Origin: Candidatus Aphodousia gallistercoris
GTDB taxonomy: Bacteria > Pseudomonadota > Gammaproteobacteria > Burkholderiales > Burkholderiaceae_F
Length of the DNA stretch: 54,772 bases
Assembly: GCA_018714185.1 (NCBI GenBank)
Contig: DVNT01000024.1
Span: 1 to 54,772, forward strand
Direction: 5' to 3'
Shown piece by piece: positions 9,820-19,167 of this stretch. The stretch's first letter is position 1. Every line of letters starts with the position of its first letter. Both the position numbers and the translations under genes were made by a program. The notes beneath the pieces are model-generated. The model was not told the DNA's origin. It ran no database searches and saw only the letters and a program-made list of their open reading frames with translations.

Positions 9820-10452
9820 CTATTGAACTACGCTAACCATCGCTGCGCGAAGCACGCGGCCGTTGATCAACCATCCGTTTTGGAAAACCTGGGCCACTTG
9901 GCCGGAGGCCTGCCCTTCCTGAGCCGGCACCATGGCCACAGCCTGGTGCAACGCCGGATCAAATTTTTCTCCGACGGGGTTAATGGAGGTCATGCCGCTT
10001 TTTTCCATCGCGGCAACAAGCTGGCGGTAGGTCGCCTGCACGCCTTCCATCATCGGCGAATGATCGTCGCCGGCAAGCTCCAAGGCTTTTTGCAAGCTAT
10101 CGAGCACCGGAAGAATGTTCTTAGCGAACTTTTCTACGCCGAACTTGTGGGCGCGGTCAACGGCCTCTTCGGCGCGGCGACGCGAATTTTCCATTTCAGC
10201 CAAAGCGCGCATGTACAAGTCCTGCAACTTGGCATTTTCAGCCTTGGCGGCTTCGAGGAGTTCTTCAACCGAGGGCTCCTTGGGTTCTTCGGCCGTTTGC
10301 GCCGGTTCAGCAGTCGCCTCTTGCGGCGCGCTTTGCTCAACGGCTTGCTCGGCTTGAGGCTGAGCCGCCTCGGGTTGGACGGGTTGCTGCTCGCTCGCAG
10401 CCTGATTTTGTTGAACGTCTTCCTTTACAGACGCATTGCTTGTCTCTTGCAT
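9820..10452 (-). CDS. grpE: Nucleotide exchange factor GrpE
   Basis: Releases ADP from DnaK. I start it at ATG 10452, which has GAGGA at the right distance; an upstream in-frame ATG would place the start inside the promoter. The resulting 210-residue protein has a long acidic, Gln/Pro-rich N-terminus (about 1-65), a coiled-coil helix (about 65-125), and the C-terminal wing with the family signature (NPVGEKFDPALHQAV, then GWLINGRVLRAAMVSV). It is followed by dnaK. Confidence 0.95.
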   Translation of the reverse strand: MQETSNASVKEDVQQNQAASEQQPVQPEAAQPQAEQAVEQSAPQEATAEPAQTAEEPKEPSVEELLEAAKAENAKLQDLYMRALAEMENSRRRAEEAVDRAHKFGVEKFAKNILPVLDSLQKALELAGDDHSPMMEGVQATYRQLVAAMEKSGMTSINPVGEKFDPALHQAVAMVPAQEGQASGQVAQVFQNGWLINGRVLRAAMVSVVQ

Positions 10453-10493
10453 GAAAAAATCCTCGCATACATGCATAAATTCCGGATACCCCC

Positions 10494-10522
10494 TATGTGG
10501 GGACGATTGTCTGAAATTCAAG
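10494..10522 (-). promoter_or_regulatory. Sigma-32 heat-shock promoter of grpE
   Basis: On the minus strand CTTGAAT (10522-10516), 13 nt, then CCCCACAT (10501-10494 region) match the RpoH consensus with one mismatch in each box. The spacing equals that of the dnaK promoter. It sits between the hemH stop and the grpE start and supports the GrpE start at 10452. Confidence 0.85.
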
Positions 10523-10541
10523 CGGCGAGGAAAATAATTGT

Positions 10542-11510
10542 CTATTGAATGCCGGTAAGCGCTTCACTGATGATGCTCTCGTAGGCACGCACGGCGGCCT
10601 CGTCATCGTTGAGGCAGCCGATATAGTGAAAAGATTGCCCGCCCATCGCTAAAAACTCGTCGCGGTGCTCGATGGCAATCTCCTCGAGCGTTTCCAGGCA
10701 ATCCACGCTAAAGGAAAGGCAAACGACATCGACGCGGCCGATGCCGCGCTTTAAAAGCGATCGCATATGGTCGGGAAAATACGGCTGAAGCCAACGGTCG
10801 CCGCCAAAGCGCGACTGAAAAGCCACCGAAAAGCCCCCTTCGGGAAGATGAAGGCGCGCGGCCAAAAGACGGGCCATTTCCAGGCACTGCTTTTCATAGG
10901 GGCTACCGTTACGGATGCTTTTAACCGGAATGCCGTGAAAGCTCATCAAAAGGTGCGTTGAAGCATCGGTGCGGCTTCGGGCAATCTTCTCGGCAAGCGC
11001 CTCAATTAAAAGCGGATGGCGGTAAAAGGCGCCGATGCTCGTCCAGTTAAAGGGCTTTTTCGTTTTACGGGCAAAATCTTTCACGGCATCGAGCACCGAT
11101 TCGGTTGTTTGGGTCGCGTATTGCGCAAACATCGGGAAAATCACAAAGCGGGTAAAACCTTGAGCTTGCCGCTCTTGAAGGACGCGCTCAATACCGGGAA
11201 ACCCGATTCTCATAGCCATGTCCACTTCAACGTGCTCGCCGAAGCGCCCGCGCAGCGCCTTGACCAACCGTTCAGTATAGACGATTAAGGGCGAGCCTTC
11301 GGGCAACCAGATTTTGCGGTAGCGCCGGGCACTTTTTTCAGGGCGCGTGCGAAGCACGAACGCATGCAGGATCGGTTGCCAAAACCAGCGCGGCAATTCA
11401 ATCACGCGCTGATCCGACAGGAACGCTTCAAGGTAGGGCTTGAGCGCGCGGGCTGTCGGCGCCGAAGGCGAACCCGTGTTGACCAGAAGAACCAATGTTT
11501 TCTCTTGCAT
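10542..11510 (-). CDS. hemH: Ferrochelatase
   Basis: Inserts Fe2+ into protoporphyrin IX in the last step of haem synthesis. The 322-residue protein has the family start LVLLVNTGSP, the catalytic His192 in LLMSFHGIP, FQSRFGGDRWLQP, and Glu273 in SFSVDCLETLEEI. Length is normal. It lies directly upstream of grpE on the same strand, an arrangement also known in other proteobacteria, but grpE has its own promoter. Confidence 0.94.
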   Translation of the reverse strand: MQEKTLVLLVNTGSPSAPTARALKPYLEAFLSDQRVIELPRWFWQPILHAFVLRTRPEKSARRYRKIWLPEGSPLIVYTERLVKALRGRFGEHVEVDMAMRIGFPGIERVLQERQAQGFTRFVIFPMFAQYATQTTESVLDAVKDFARKTKKPFNWTSIGAFYRHPLLIEALAEKIARSRTDASTHLLMSFHGIPVKSIRNGSPYEKQCLEMARLLAARLHLPEGGFSVAFQSRFGGDRWLQPYFPDHMRSLLKRGIGRVDVVCLSFSVDCLETLEEIAIEHRDEFLAMGGQSFHYIGCLNDDEAAVRAYESIISEALTGIQ

Positions 11511-11671
11511 GGATAAAGGCCCCAGGCGGCCCGAAACCGCCCCGAAATATCGTTTTCAACGGATAGCTTACAATACGCTTTTAAAGGACTGATCGAGAGC
11601 TTCGAAAATCCTCTGCACAGGTAACGGAGTGTACATTAGCCCGTTAATGCAAACAACTTTAGGAGAATACG

Positions 11672-12871
11672 ATGGCTACATTATTAGCTGACCGCCTGTT
11701 GCCGGGCGTGGCCGAATGGGCCGACGAACTGACGGCTATCCGTCACGACCTTCACAGCCACCCGGACTACGGTTTTAACACGGAACGCACGGTCGGCGTA
11801 ATCTGCGATCATCTGCGCCAATGGGGCGTTGCCGACATCAATACCGACCTCGTTAAAGGCGCTGTGGTGGCCGTCATTGAGGGAAACCGTCCCGGCCACA
11901 CGATCGGCGTGCGCGCCGATATGGACTGCTTGCCGATGAACGACTGCTGCGGCTATGAATGGGCAAGCCAAAATGAAGGCTACGCCCACGCCTGCGGCCA
12001 CGACGGCCACACCACGTGGCTTTTGGGAGCGGCCCGCTACTTGGCCTCGCACCGCGACTTCCCGGGCAAGGTCGTTTTAGTCTTCCAACCTGCCGAAGAA
12101 ATCTGCGGCGGCGCCCGCGCCTTGGTTGAAGCCGGTCTCATCGAAAAGTACGGCATTGAAGAAATCTACGGCGGACACACCGAACCGATGCTTCCCAAGG
12201 GCACGATCGGATTTAAGCCCGGTCCCCTGCAGGCCGCCTCTGACAGCGTCTACATTACCGTCAAGGGCAAAGGCACCCACGGCGGCCGTCCTCACTTGGG
12301 CGTTGACCCGATTCCGGTGGCCGCTCAGATCATCACGGCACTTCAAACCATCGTCTCGCGCAAGGTCAACCCGATTGATACGGCGGTTCTTTCAATTTGC
12401 TCGATTAACGCCGGCCGCTATGAAGCGATGAACGTCGTACCGGCCGAATGCAAGATGAGCGGCACAATCCGTACGTTCCTGCCGCAAACGCGCGACCAGA
12501 TCGAACAAACGGTCAAGACCATGGTGCCTGCGATTGCCCAGGGCAACGGCTGTGAAGTCGAAATGAAGTACGTGCGCGAATGCGGCTCCGTGATCAATAG
12601 CCCCGAACAAACGGAAGCGGCCTTAAAGGTTACGGGCGAGTTGCTTGGTGAAGATCACGTGCAGGTGATTGATCCCTTCATGAGCTCGGAAGACTTTAGC
12701 GAATATTTGCAAAAGGTCCCGGGTTGCATCATCCGCGTAGGCATTCGCGACGACAAGCACACGGTGAGCTTGCACAACCCGAACTTCGACTTCAATGACG
12801 AAGTGCTGCCGGTAGCCGTCAGCGTCATCGCCAATATGGCAATTCGCCGCCTCAATGCGCTTGCCGCTTAA
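11672..12871 (+). CDS. M20-family amidohydrolase
   Basis: Zinc-dependent hydrolase of 399 residues in the M20D group (hippurate hydrolase / N-acyl-amino-acid amidohydrolase / IAA-amino acid hydrolase). Metal-site residues are visible: HDLHSHP at about 25-31, GVRADMDCLP at 79-88, HACGHDGH at 106-113 with Cys108 and His110, and QPAEE at 139-143. The dimerisation domain follows, and the closing SLHNPNFDFND supplies the last ligand. A strong AGGAG precedes the ATG. The exact substrate is not readable. A terminator follows directly. Confidence 0.88.
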   Translation: MATLLADRLLPGVAEWADELTAIRHDLHSHPDYGFNTERTVGVICDHLRQWGVADINTDLVKGAVVAVIEGNRPGHTIGVRADMDCLPMNDCCGYEWASQNEGYAHACGHDGHTTWLLGAARYLASHRDFPGKVVLVFQPAEEICGGARALVEAGLIEKYGIEEIYGGHTEPMLPKGTIGFKPGPLQAASDSVYITVKGKGTHGGRPHLGVDPIPVAAQIITALQTIVSRKVNPIDTAVLSICSINAGRYEAMNVVPAECKMSGTIRTFLPQTRDQIEQTVKTMVPAIAQGNGCEVEMKYVRECGSVINSPEQTEAALKVTGELLGEDHVQVIDPFMSSEDFSEYLQKVPGCIIRVGIRDDKHTVSLHNPNFDFNDEVLPVAVSVIANMAIRRLNALAA

Positions 12872-12891
12872 TGTGATCCTTTAACCCCTTC

Positions 12892-12923
12892 GGCTCGCCT
12901 TCCCCCAAGGCGAGCCTTCTTTT
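12892..12923 (+). terminator. Intrinsic terminator of the amidohydrolase gene
   Basis: Perfect 8-bp stem GGCTCGCC / GGCGAGCC with a 9-nt loop, followed by TTCTTTT. It ends only 7 bp before the queC start codon. Confidence 0.8.
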
Positions 12924-12930
12924 GCAAAAA

Positions 12931-13638
12931 ATGAATAAAGCGATTGTCAGTTTCTCCGGTGGGCAGGATTCCACCACGTGCTTATTTTGGGCGCTCGAGC
13001 ACTTCGATTGCGTCGAAACGATCGGCTTTGACTACGGGCAGAAAAACCGCGTGGAGCTTCAATGCCGTCGCCGCATTCTCGGCGAGCTTGAGCAGAGCTT
13101 TCCGCAATGGGCTAAAAAATATGCGGGCGACCTGGTCATTGACGTACGCTCTTTCGGGCAAATTGCCCAATCGGCCTTGACGGGCGACGGCCGTTCGATG
13201 AACGAAACGGGCGATAACGGCTTGCCAGCCTCTTTCGTTCCGGGCAGAAACTTGATGTTTTTAACTTATGCCGCTGCCCGGGCTTACATTCGCGGTGCCG
13301 ATACCTTGGTGGCCGGCGTGGGCCAGACCGACTTTTCAGGCTACCCCGACTGCCGGCGCGATACCTTGGATGCCCTTGAGAAAGCGCTCACGCTCGGCAT
13401 GGACCATGCCTTTAAAATCGAAACGCCGCTTATGTACCGCTCGAAAGCCCAGACGTGGGCACTTGCCGAAGAAATCGGAGGCAAGGCGCTCGTTGACTTT
13501 ATCGTGAAAAATACCCACACCTGCTACGAAGGCGATCATGAGCACTGGCACGATTGGGGCTACGGATGCGGTCAATGTCCGGCTTGCCGCTTAAGGGCAA
13601 AAGGCTGGGAAGAGTACTGCCAAAGCAATAGACCTTAA
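12931..13638 (+). CDS. queC: 7-cyano-7-deazaguanine synthase QueC
   Basis: ATP-dependent conversion of 7-carboxy-7-deazaguanine to preQ0 in queuosine tRNA modification. The PP-loop SFSGGQDSTT sits at residues 7-16, and the C-terminal zinc site CYEG...GYGCGQCPAC supplies four cysteines. I start it at ATG 12931 rather than the TTG nine bases upstream. No clear ribosome-binding site is visible, because the preceding bases are the T run and stem of a terminator. The protein is then 235 residues, normal for the family. A VUT-family transporter converges on it. Confidence 0.94.
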   Translation: MNKAIVSFSGGQDSTTCLFWALEHFDCVETIGFDYGQKNRVELQCRRRILGELEQSFPQWAKKYAGDLVIDVRSFGQIAQSALTGDGRSMNETGDNGLPASFVPGRNLMFLTYAAARAYIRGADTLVAGVGQTDFSGYPDCRRDTLDALEKALTLGMDHAFKIETPLMYRSKAQTWALAEEIGGKALVDFIVKNTHTCYEGDHEHWHDWGYGCGQCPACRLRAKGWEEYCQSNRP

Positions 13639-13675
13639 GCCGAAAGCCGCCCGGCGGCGGCTTTCAAACACGGCT

Positions 13676-14239
13676 CTAGAACTTGGGCTGAGCCACCAAG
13701 CGCGGACGCAAGTAGCGAATGAGCATGCCGGCAAGCAAAGCCATCCAGAATTTCCCTAACACTTGGCCCACGACAAATTCAAGGCTGCCAAAAGCCAACG
13801 ATAAGAAAATCATACTGTCGACAACAGACCCGGCAAGGCCTGCCAAGACAACGGAAAAAGCCGGAAAGCGCTTTCTCATCGGCGTATAGACCGTAAAGTC
13901 GGCGAGTTCGGAAAAGCAAAAAGCCGCCGCAGAAGCCACAACGAGAGAAGGCGCGGCAAAAAGCGCGGATAAAGCCGTGCCGATGGCGATCGCCACAAGC
14001 GAATAGCCGGCGCCCAAAAAGGCCTGTACGCCGTTACGCAGCACGAGCGCAGCACCGGCAATCAAAACGCCCGAAGGCGCCATAATGCCGGGCCAAACAG
14101 GCACAAGACAGGGACCGTCAGGCGGGCAAACCAACCCAACATTCATGACAACATAGTTGCCTAGAGGAATCGTGAGAATAAAAAGCGTTAAAGCAACCAA
14201 CCCGCACAGGGTATCGTGTTGCAGCCACTTATGCGACAT
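13676..14239 (-). CDS. VUT-family putative queuosine precursor transporter
   Basis: Membrane protein of 187 residues with five to six hydrophobic segments and the DUF165/YhhQ hallmark ELADFTVYTPMRKRF. YhhQ imports preQ0/preQ1-type queuosine precursors. The start at 14239 is set by GGAGG five bases upstream; the longer reading frame continues into unrelated DNA. It lies beside, but convergent to, queC, which supports a role in queuosine salvage. Substrate is inferred. Confidence 0.82.
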   Translation of the reverse strand: MSHKWLQHDTLCGLVALTLFILTIPLGNYVVMNVGLVCPPDGPCLVPVWPGIMAPSGVLIAGAALVLRNGVQAFLGAGYSLVAIAIGTALSALFAAPSLVVASAAAFCFSELADFTVYTPMRKRFPAFSVVLAGLAGSVVDSMIFLSLAFGSLEFVVGQVLGKFWMALLAGMLIRYLRPRLVAQPKF

Positions 14240-14748
14240 AAGAGCCTCCGTAAGTATTACGGCCCGCAAGCTCCGGTGCGTTAACCGGCGCGGGAACGTT
14301 TTTAAAAAAAGAACATAGGGGCACCATTGTAACTGAAGCGGCGCGCAATTGCGCCGGCGAAAACCGAGAACGAGCTCGTTGTATCGACTGGCGATCCTAA
14401 CCGGCGATAGGCACCGGCTCCAAATAGACGATCTCGCGAAGATTATCGCGCTGTTCTTTGGACGTACACTCATTGGCGATGACTGGGTAATGCCGGTTAG
14501 TGCACCATAACGTACGTCAAAACTAATATCTCTTAGATTGTTAAAGGATGAAAAGAAATTAAGATTGGAAAACTTCGCAACGCCGGTAATAAATACAAAG
14601 CGAAACTTTGAGTTATAGTCCAATCGGCAACTCTTTTCTTATCGCCATCCGGTACTCCTTTGCTTAACCGTTTCTTGAACAAAATATCAGCGCACGAGCC
14701 CGGCCTCAAAAATAATCACTTCGCCGTGAAATTCCGGGCTCTTTTTAT
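14240..14748. other. Intergenic region with a decayed gene fragment
   Basis: About 500 bp without an intact gene. It contains a minus-strand remnant of an ATPase-like protein (separate entry) and a strong hairpin with T run near the yheT end. The base composition is more AT-rich than the neighbours around 14500-14700, which suggests a remnant of foreign DNA. Confidence 0.6.
14483..14623 (-). pseudogene. Fragment of an AAA-ATPase-like/DUF1703 protein
   Basis: The minus strand encodes about 47 residues that read DYNSKFRFVFITGVAKFS, then FFSSFNNLRDISFD and RYGALTGIT. This closely follows a conserved stretch of the PF09820 AAA-ATPase-like family (FVFLTGVTKFSxVS...FNxxxDISMDxRYxTLCGIT). Such proteins are normally over 500 residues, often with a DUF1703 nuclease-like domain. 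Both ends are missing: the frame drifts into unrelated sequence after GITQ, and no plausible upstream part is present. I therefore call it a relic. Family recognition is from memory of the motif. Confidence 0.6.
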
Positions 14749-14750
14749 TT
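14696..14750 (+). terminator. Hairpin with T run near the yheT 3' end
   Basis: GAGCCCGG (14696-14703) pairs perfectly with CCGGGCTC (14734-14741), with a smaller nested hairpin, then TTTTTATTT. The T run faces the plus direction, yet no intact plus-strand gene precedes it. It may end a lost gene's transcript, or act in both directions for yheT on the minus strand. Confidence 0.6.
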
Positions 14751-15735
14751 AGTTTCGCTCGAGAAAGAAGCGGAAAATCCGGTTCGGTAAATAGGTGATT
14801 TCTCCGGGCGGATGTCCGGTAGGAAAGCCCACGTGACCTCCTTCGGCCGGTTGGTCAAGCCAAACCGACTCGGAAATATCCGCTAGCGTCGGCAATGCCC
14901 ATTCCGGCAGGAACGGATCGTTGCGGGCGTTCAGTAGCAACAACGGCACTTTTACAAACTTCAACCAAGGTTTGGCCGAGGCTTCGGTCCAGTACTGCAT
15001 GGCACTGGCAAAGCCGTGCACGGGCGCCGTATAGATTGAATCGAAGTCATAGAAGTTCTTGCACTCCTTGAGCGCCTTCACATCAATAATCTTGCGCGCT
15101 TCGGGAAATTGCTCGCACTTTTGCAGCACCTTCGGAATGAGACTATCTAAAAACATCTTGGAGTACACGCGGTTAAAGCCGTACTTCAAAAGGTTGCTGC
15201 CCGCAACCAAATCAACCGGCGCGCCGACCGAGACAGCCGCCGTTAAAAGCGAAGCGGCCGCATCGGCGCGCTTGCCGCAAAAAAGCGAAATCTGGTTGCC
15301 GCCCAAAGAGACCCCGACCGAATAAAGGGGTGCCTGCGGGTAGCGCGAGCGGACGGTTTCCAACACCCACTGCAGGTCATCGATGGCTCCGGCGTGATAA
15401 GAGCGCAACAAGCGGTTATTTTCCCCCGAACAGCTTCGAAAGTGCGCTACGCAGCCGCGCCAGCCGCGAGAGACCGTCTCGTGCATGAGTGCTAAAGCAT
15501 AGTGGCTTCTCGAGCTGCCTTCGAGGCCGTGAAAATGCACGAGCACCGGCGCCTTCGGATCGGGTACTTCGGGCGTGGCCCAATCGACGTCAATGAAGTC
15601 GCCGTCAGGCGTATCCCATCGCTCGCGGCGATAGAGCACATCGGGTTTGTGGCAAAGCTTTGCCGCCACAATGGTTTGCATTTGCGCTCCGACCGTCCAG
15701 CCCGGAGCCTGATAATCGGGTTTGACGATCGGCAT
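14749..15735 (-). CDS. YheT-family alpha/beta-hydrolase
   Basis: Cytoplasmic alpha/beta-hydrolase of 328 residues. It has the oxyanion segment HFHGLEGSSRSHY, the nucleophile elbow GVSLGGN, an acid in LLLNARNDPFLP, and the catalytic His in EGGHVGFPTG, in the order of the YheT/EMB8 family. The natural substrate of this family is not established; esterase activity is the usual prediction. The start lies one base after the apbC stop, so the two genes are almost certainly co-transcribed. Confidence 0.87.
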   Translation of the reverse strand: MPIVKPDYQAPGWTVGAQMQTIVAAKLCHKPDVLYRRERWDTPDGDFIDVDWATPEVPDPKAPVLVHFHGLEGSSRSHYALALMHETVSRGWRGCVAHFRSCSGENNRLLRSYHAGAIDDLQWVLETVRSRYPQAPLYSVGVSLGGNQISLFCGKRADAAASLLTAAVSVGAPVDLVAGSNLLKYGFNRVYSKMFLDSLIPKVLQKCEQFPEARKIIDVKALKECKNFYDFDSIYTAPVHGFASAMQYWTEASAKPWLKFVKVPLLLLNARNDPFLPEWALPTLADISESVWLDQPAEGGHVGFPTGHPPGEITYLPNRIFRFFLERN

Positions 15736-15736
15736 A

Positions 15737-16807
15737 TTAATCGTTCTCCACTCTGACGGCGGGCATCTTTAGCGACATGTCCTTGGCGGTCTTGGCAATG
15801 GCGGCGGCCGCCTTCATCGCGATTTCGCGGTAGATTTTCGCGGCCGGGCTTTCGGGAGAACTCACGACGGTGGGCGAGCCGCTATCGGTTTGCTCGCGAA
15901 TAGCCGCCTCAAGCGGCAACTGACCGAGCACATCCACGTGATAGGTGCGGCTCATGCGGCTGGCGCCCCCCTCGCCGAAAATATGCTCAACGTGCCCGCA
16001 TTGCGGACAAATAAAGACCGACATGTTTTCCACCAAACCCAAAATCGGCACATTGACCTTCTGGAACATCCTCAGACCTTTTTTCGCATCCAATAAGGCA
16101 ATATCCTGGGGCGTTGTTACCACGATAGCGCCCGTTACGGGCACCGTCTGCGACAGCGTGAGCTGGATATCGCCCGTTCCCGGCGGCATATCCACGACCA
16201 GATAGTCCAGATCGTGCCAGTTGGTCAGCGTCAAAAGCTGCGTGAGCGCCTGCGCGGCCAAGGGGCCCCGCCAAATCATGGGTTCATCGGCGTCGACCAG
16301 AAAGCCGATTGAATTGAGCTCCAGCCCGAGCGTTTCGACCGGATTCATCTTCTGCCCGTCATTGGTCATGGGGCGGCCGAGCGCTCCGAGCATCATCGGC
16401 TGGCTCGGACCGTAAATATCCGCATCAAGCATCCCCACCTTGGCGCCTTCGGCCGAAAGGGCAAGCGCCAAGTTGGCCGCGACCGTACTTTTTCCGACGC
16501 CGCCCTTGCCGCTGGAGACCGCAATAATGTTTTTCACGTTAGGCAGTACTTTAAGCGTGCGCTGTACGGCATGGGCAATGATTTTTTGACTCACCGAGAC
16601 TTCGCACTCAAGCCCCTGAGCGGCAAGCGCCTGCTGCACGCGCTCGCGCACGCCGTCCATTTCATTTTTTGCCGGATAACCCAATTCGATGCTCACCGAT
16701 GAGCCGTCGTCGGAAACCTTGGCCATTCTGGCGGCCACGTAGTCAATACCCATCCAGGGATCTTTCACTTCGCCGAGCACGCCCAGCACTTTCTCTTTTT
16801 TCTCCAC
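15737..16807 (-). CDS. apbC: Mrp/ApbC iron-sulfur cluster carrier ATPase
   Basis: P-loop ATPase that carries and transfers Fe-S clusters. The 356-residue protein has an N-terminal MIP18-like domain (about 1-75) and a deviant Walker A SSGKGGVGKST (98-108). It also has the Walker B-like DYLVVDMPPGTGD and the CxxC cluster ligands in VFICPQCGH. The start codon is GTG at 16807, preceded by AAGGAG. yheT follows after one base. metG is divergent upstream, the common Burkholderiales arrangement. Confidence 0.93.
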   Translation of the reverse strand: MEKKEKVLGVLGEVKDPWMGIDYVAARMAKVSDDGSSVSIELGYPAKNEMDGVRERVQQALAAQGLECEVSVSQKIIAHAVQRTLKVLPNVKNIIAVSSGKGGVGKSTVAANLALALSAEGAKVGMLDADIYGPSQPMMLGALGRPMTNDGQKMNPVETLGLELNSIGFLVDADEPMIWRGPLAAQALTQLLTLTNWHDLDYLVVDMPPGTGDIQLTLSQTVPVTGAIVVTTPQDIALLDAKKGLRMFQKVNVPILGLVENMSVFICPQCGHVEHIFGEGGASRMSRTYHVDVLGQLPLEAAIREQTDSGSPTVVSSPESPAAKIYREIAMKAAAAIAKTAKDMSLKMPAVRVEND

Positions 16808-16969
16808 GGGATGACTCCTTCGCTATTTTCAAATACGTTAATTGTCCGATTTTTCCTCATTAAGCTCAAGCAAAGTTCGGATTTGTTACTTTTGCGGACA
16901 GCGCCTAGCCTTCCTAAGGCTGTACGCCTAGCATCGGCAAAAGTTCCAATCGCTGGGAAAACAAGCATT

Positions 16970-16978
16970 TGCTAAAAT
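16970..16978 (+). promoter_or_regulatory. Possible extended -10 promoter of metG
   Basis: TGCTAAAAT lies about 35 bp before the metG start. The TGn extension next to TAAAAT can compensate for the lack of a good -35. Candidate only. Confidence 0.45.
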
Positions 16979-17013
16979 GGGGCATTTCAATTTTCTATTT
17001 TGAGCCGACAATC

Positions 17014-19065
17014 ATGCAAAAACGCCAAATTTTTGTTACGACCGCGCTGCCCTATGCCAACGGGCCTTTTCATATCGGTCACATCATGGAATACATTCAA
17101 GCCGACATTTGGGTGCGTACGCAACGCATGTACGGCCACACGGTCTGCTTTGTCGGCGCCGACGATACGCACGGCGCCCCGATGATGATTGCGGCTCAGA
17201 AAGCCGGCGTCACGCCGCAGGAATTCGTGGCGCGCATTGCCGCCGGCCGCAAAGCCTATTTGGACGGCTTTCACATCAAGTTTGACCACTGGTACTCTAC
17301 CGACAGTACCGAAAACGTGGAGCTCTCGCAGGACATCTACCGGCGCTTAAAAGCCGCCGGCCTCATTTACACCAAGGATATCGAGCAGTTCTACGACCCG
17401 GTGAAGGGCATGTTCTTGGCCGACCGCTTCATCAAGGGCACGTGCCCGAAGTGCGGTGCCGAAGACCAGTACGGCGACAACTGCGAAAAGTGCGGTGCCG
17501 TGTACGCGCCCACCGAACTCATCAACCCGTTCTCGGCCCTATCGGGTGCCAAACCCGAGCTGCGCCACTCCACGCACTACTTCTTCCGCCTCTCCGATCC
17601 CCTTTGCGTGAAATTCTTGCGCGACTGGGTCAACGGCAAGGGCAAAAGCGGCATCGACCGCGTTCAGCCGGAAATTCGTGCCAAAGACGAAGAGTGGTTG
17701 GCCGACGGCAAATTAGGCGATTGGGATATTTCGCGCGATGCCCCCTATTTCGGCATTCCGATTCCCGATGCCCCGGGCAAATATTTCTACGTCTGGCTGG
17801 ACGCCCCGGTAGGCTACCTCGCCAGTCTTAAAAACTACGCTGAGAAAGTGGGTTTTGACTTCTGGCGCTTCTTAACCGACGACAAGACCGAGCAGATCCA
17901 CTTCATCGGTAAAGATATCGTTTACTTTCACACGCTCTTTTGGCCGGCCATGCTCAATTTTGCCGGCCGCCCCTATCGCGTGCCCGACAACGTTTTCGTG
18001 CACGGCTTCATGACCGTGGACGGCCGCAAGATGAGCAAGAGCCGCGGCACCGGCATCAGCCCGATGAAGTACCTCGAGCTCGGCATGAACCCGGAATGGC
18101 TGCGCTACTACCTGGCCGCCAAGATGGGCCCGACCAACGATGACGTTGACTTCAGCAAGGCCGACTTCATGGCCCGCGTGAACTCCGACCTGATCGGCAA
18201 ATATGTCAATATCGCCAGCCGCGCCGCCGGCTTTATCGTCAAGCGCTTTGAATCGCGCATCGACGACTGCATAGCCGACCACACTCTAATTAAAGTGATG
18301 CGCAACGCCGTCGAAGGCATTGCCGAACTCTACAACCGCCGCGAATACTCGCGCGCCTTGCGCTCGATCATGGCGATGACCGACTCGGTCAACGAGTACA
18401 TTGACCGTACCAAGCCCTGGGAATTGGCAAAGTCCGAAGACCAGCGCGATAAGCTCCATGAGGTTTGCTCGGTTTCTTTGGAAGCTTTCCGGCTGCTCAC
18501 GATCATGCTCAAGCCCGTGCTGCCCGCAACGGCCGCCCAGGTGGAAACGTTCTTAAATTGCGGCGAACTCACATGGGAAAGCGCCCTGCGGCCGCTCACC
18601 TCCGACGTGCAAATCAAGCCCTTTAAGCACTTGATGCAGCGCTGCGACATGAAGCAGCTCGATGCCTTGATTGCTCCGCCCGCTCCGGCGGCTGCCCCGG
18701 CGGTAGCCCCCTGCGGCGAAGAAATCGCCCCGCAAATCACGATTGACGACTTCAATAAAGTGGATTTGCGCATTGCCCGCATCGTCAAGTGCGAAGCCGT
18801 TGAAGGCTCCACGAAGCTCTTGCGCTTGACCGTGGACTTGGGCGAAGGCAAGACCCGCAACATCTTCTCGGGCATCAAGGCCCACTTCGACCCGAAGTCC
18901 CTTGAAGGGAAACTGACGGTGGTTGTTGCCAATTTGGCACCGAGAAAGATGAAATTTGGCGTGAGTGAGGGTATGCTTCTCACCGCGAGCGCTGCCGATG
19001 AAAAATCCGGCCTTTATATCTTGGAACCCCAAGAAGGGGCAGTCCCCGGTATGCGCCTGCACTAA
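17014..19065 (+). CDS. metG: Methionyl-tRNA synthetase
   Basis: Charges tRNA-Met with methionine. I start it at ATG 17014 (683 residues); the longer frame has 15 extra hydrophobic residues not found in the family. It has HIGH-type HIGH (20-23) and a zinc knuckle with Cys144, Cys147, Cys157 and Cys160. KMSKS lies at 339-343, with the anticodon-binding helical domain after it. A C-terminal tRNA-binding domain (about 575-683, starting [16 protein letters not shown]) is present. A linker rich in Ala and Pro precedes that domain. A strong terminator follows. Confidence 0.97.
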   Translation: MQKRQIFVTTALPYANGPFHIGHIMEYIQADIWVRTQRMYGHTVCFVGADDTHGAPMMIAAQKAGVTPQEFVARIAAGRKAYLDGFHIKFDHWYSTDSTENVELSQDIYRRLKAAGLIYTKDIEQFYDPVKGMFLADRFIKGTCPKCGAEDQYGDNCEKCGAVYAPTELINPFSALSGAKPELRHSTHYFFRLSDPLCVKFLRDWVNGKGKSGIDRVQPEIRAKDEEWLADGKLGDWDISRDAPYFGIPIPDAPGKYFYVWLDAPVGYLASLKNYAEKVGFDFWRFLTDDKTEQIHFIGKDIVYFHTLFWPAMLNFAGRPYRVPDNVFVHGFMTVDGRKMSKSRGTGISPMKYLELGMNPEWLRYYLAAKMGPTNDDVDFSKADFMARVNSDLIGKYVNIASRAAGFIVKRFESRIDDCIADHTLIKVMRNAVEGIAELYNRREYSRALRSIMAMTDSVNEYIDRTKPWELAKSEDQRDKLHEVCSVSLEAFRLLTIMLKPVLPATAAQVETFLNCGELTWESALRPLTSDVQIKPFKHLMQRCDMKQLDALIAPPAPAAAPAVAPCGEEIAPQITIDDFNKVDLRIARIVKCEAVEGSTKLLRLTVDLGEGKTRNIFSGIKAHFDPKSLEGKLTVVVANLAPRKMKFGVSEGMLLTASAADEKSGLYILEPQEGAVPGMRLH

Positions 19066-19094
19066 GAAGCCTTCTTAGTTCAACCGGTGTTTTT

Positions 19095-19137
19095 GAAAAC
19101 AGTTGGCTTTTTAGCCAACTGTTTTCTATTTATTTAC
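19095..19137 (+). terminator. Intrinsic terminator of metG
   Basis: Perfect 13-bp stem GAAAACAGTTGGC / GCCAACTGTTTTC with a 6-nt loop, followed by TATTTATTT. Confidence 0.85.
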
Positions 19138-19167
19138 ACAAACTCTTCTCGCTTGTAAACAAAAAAA

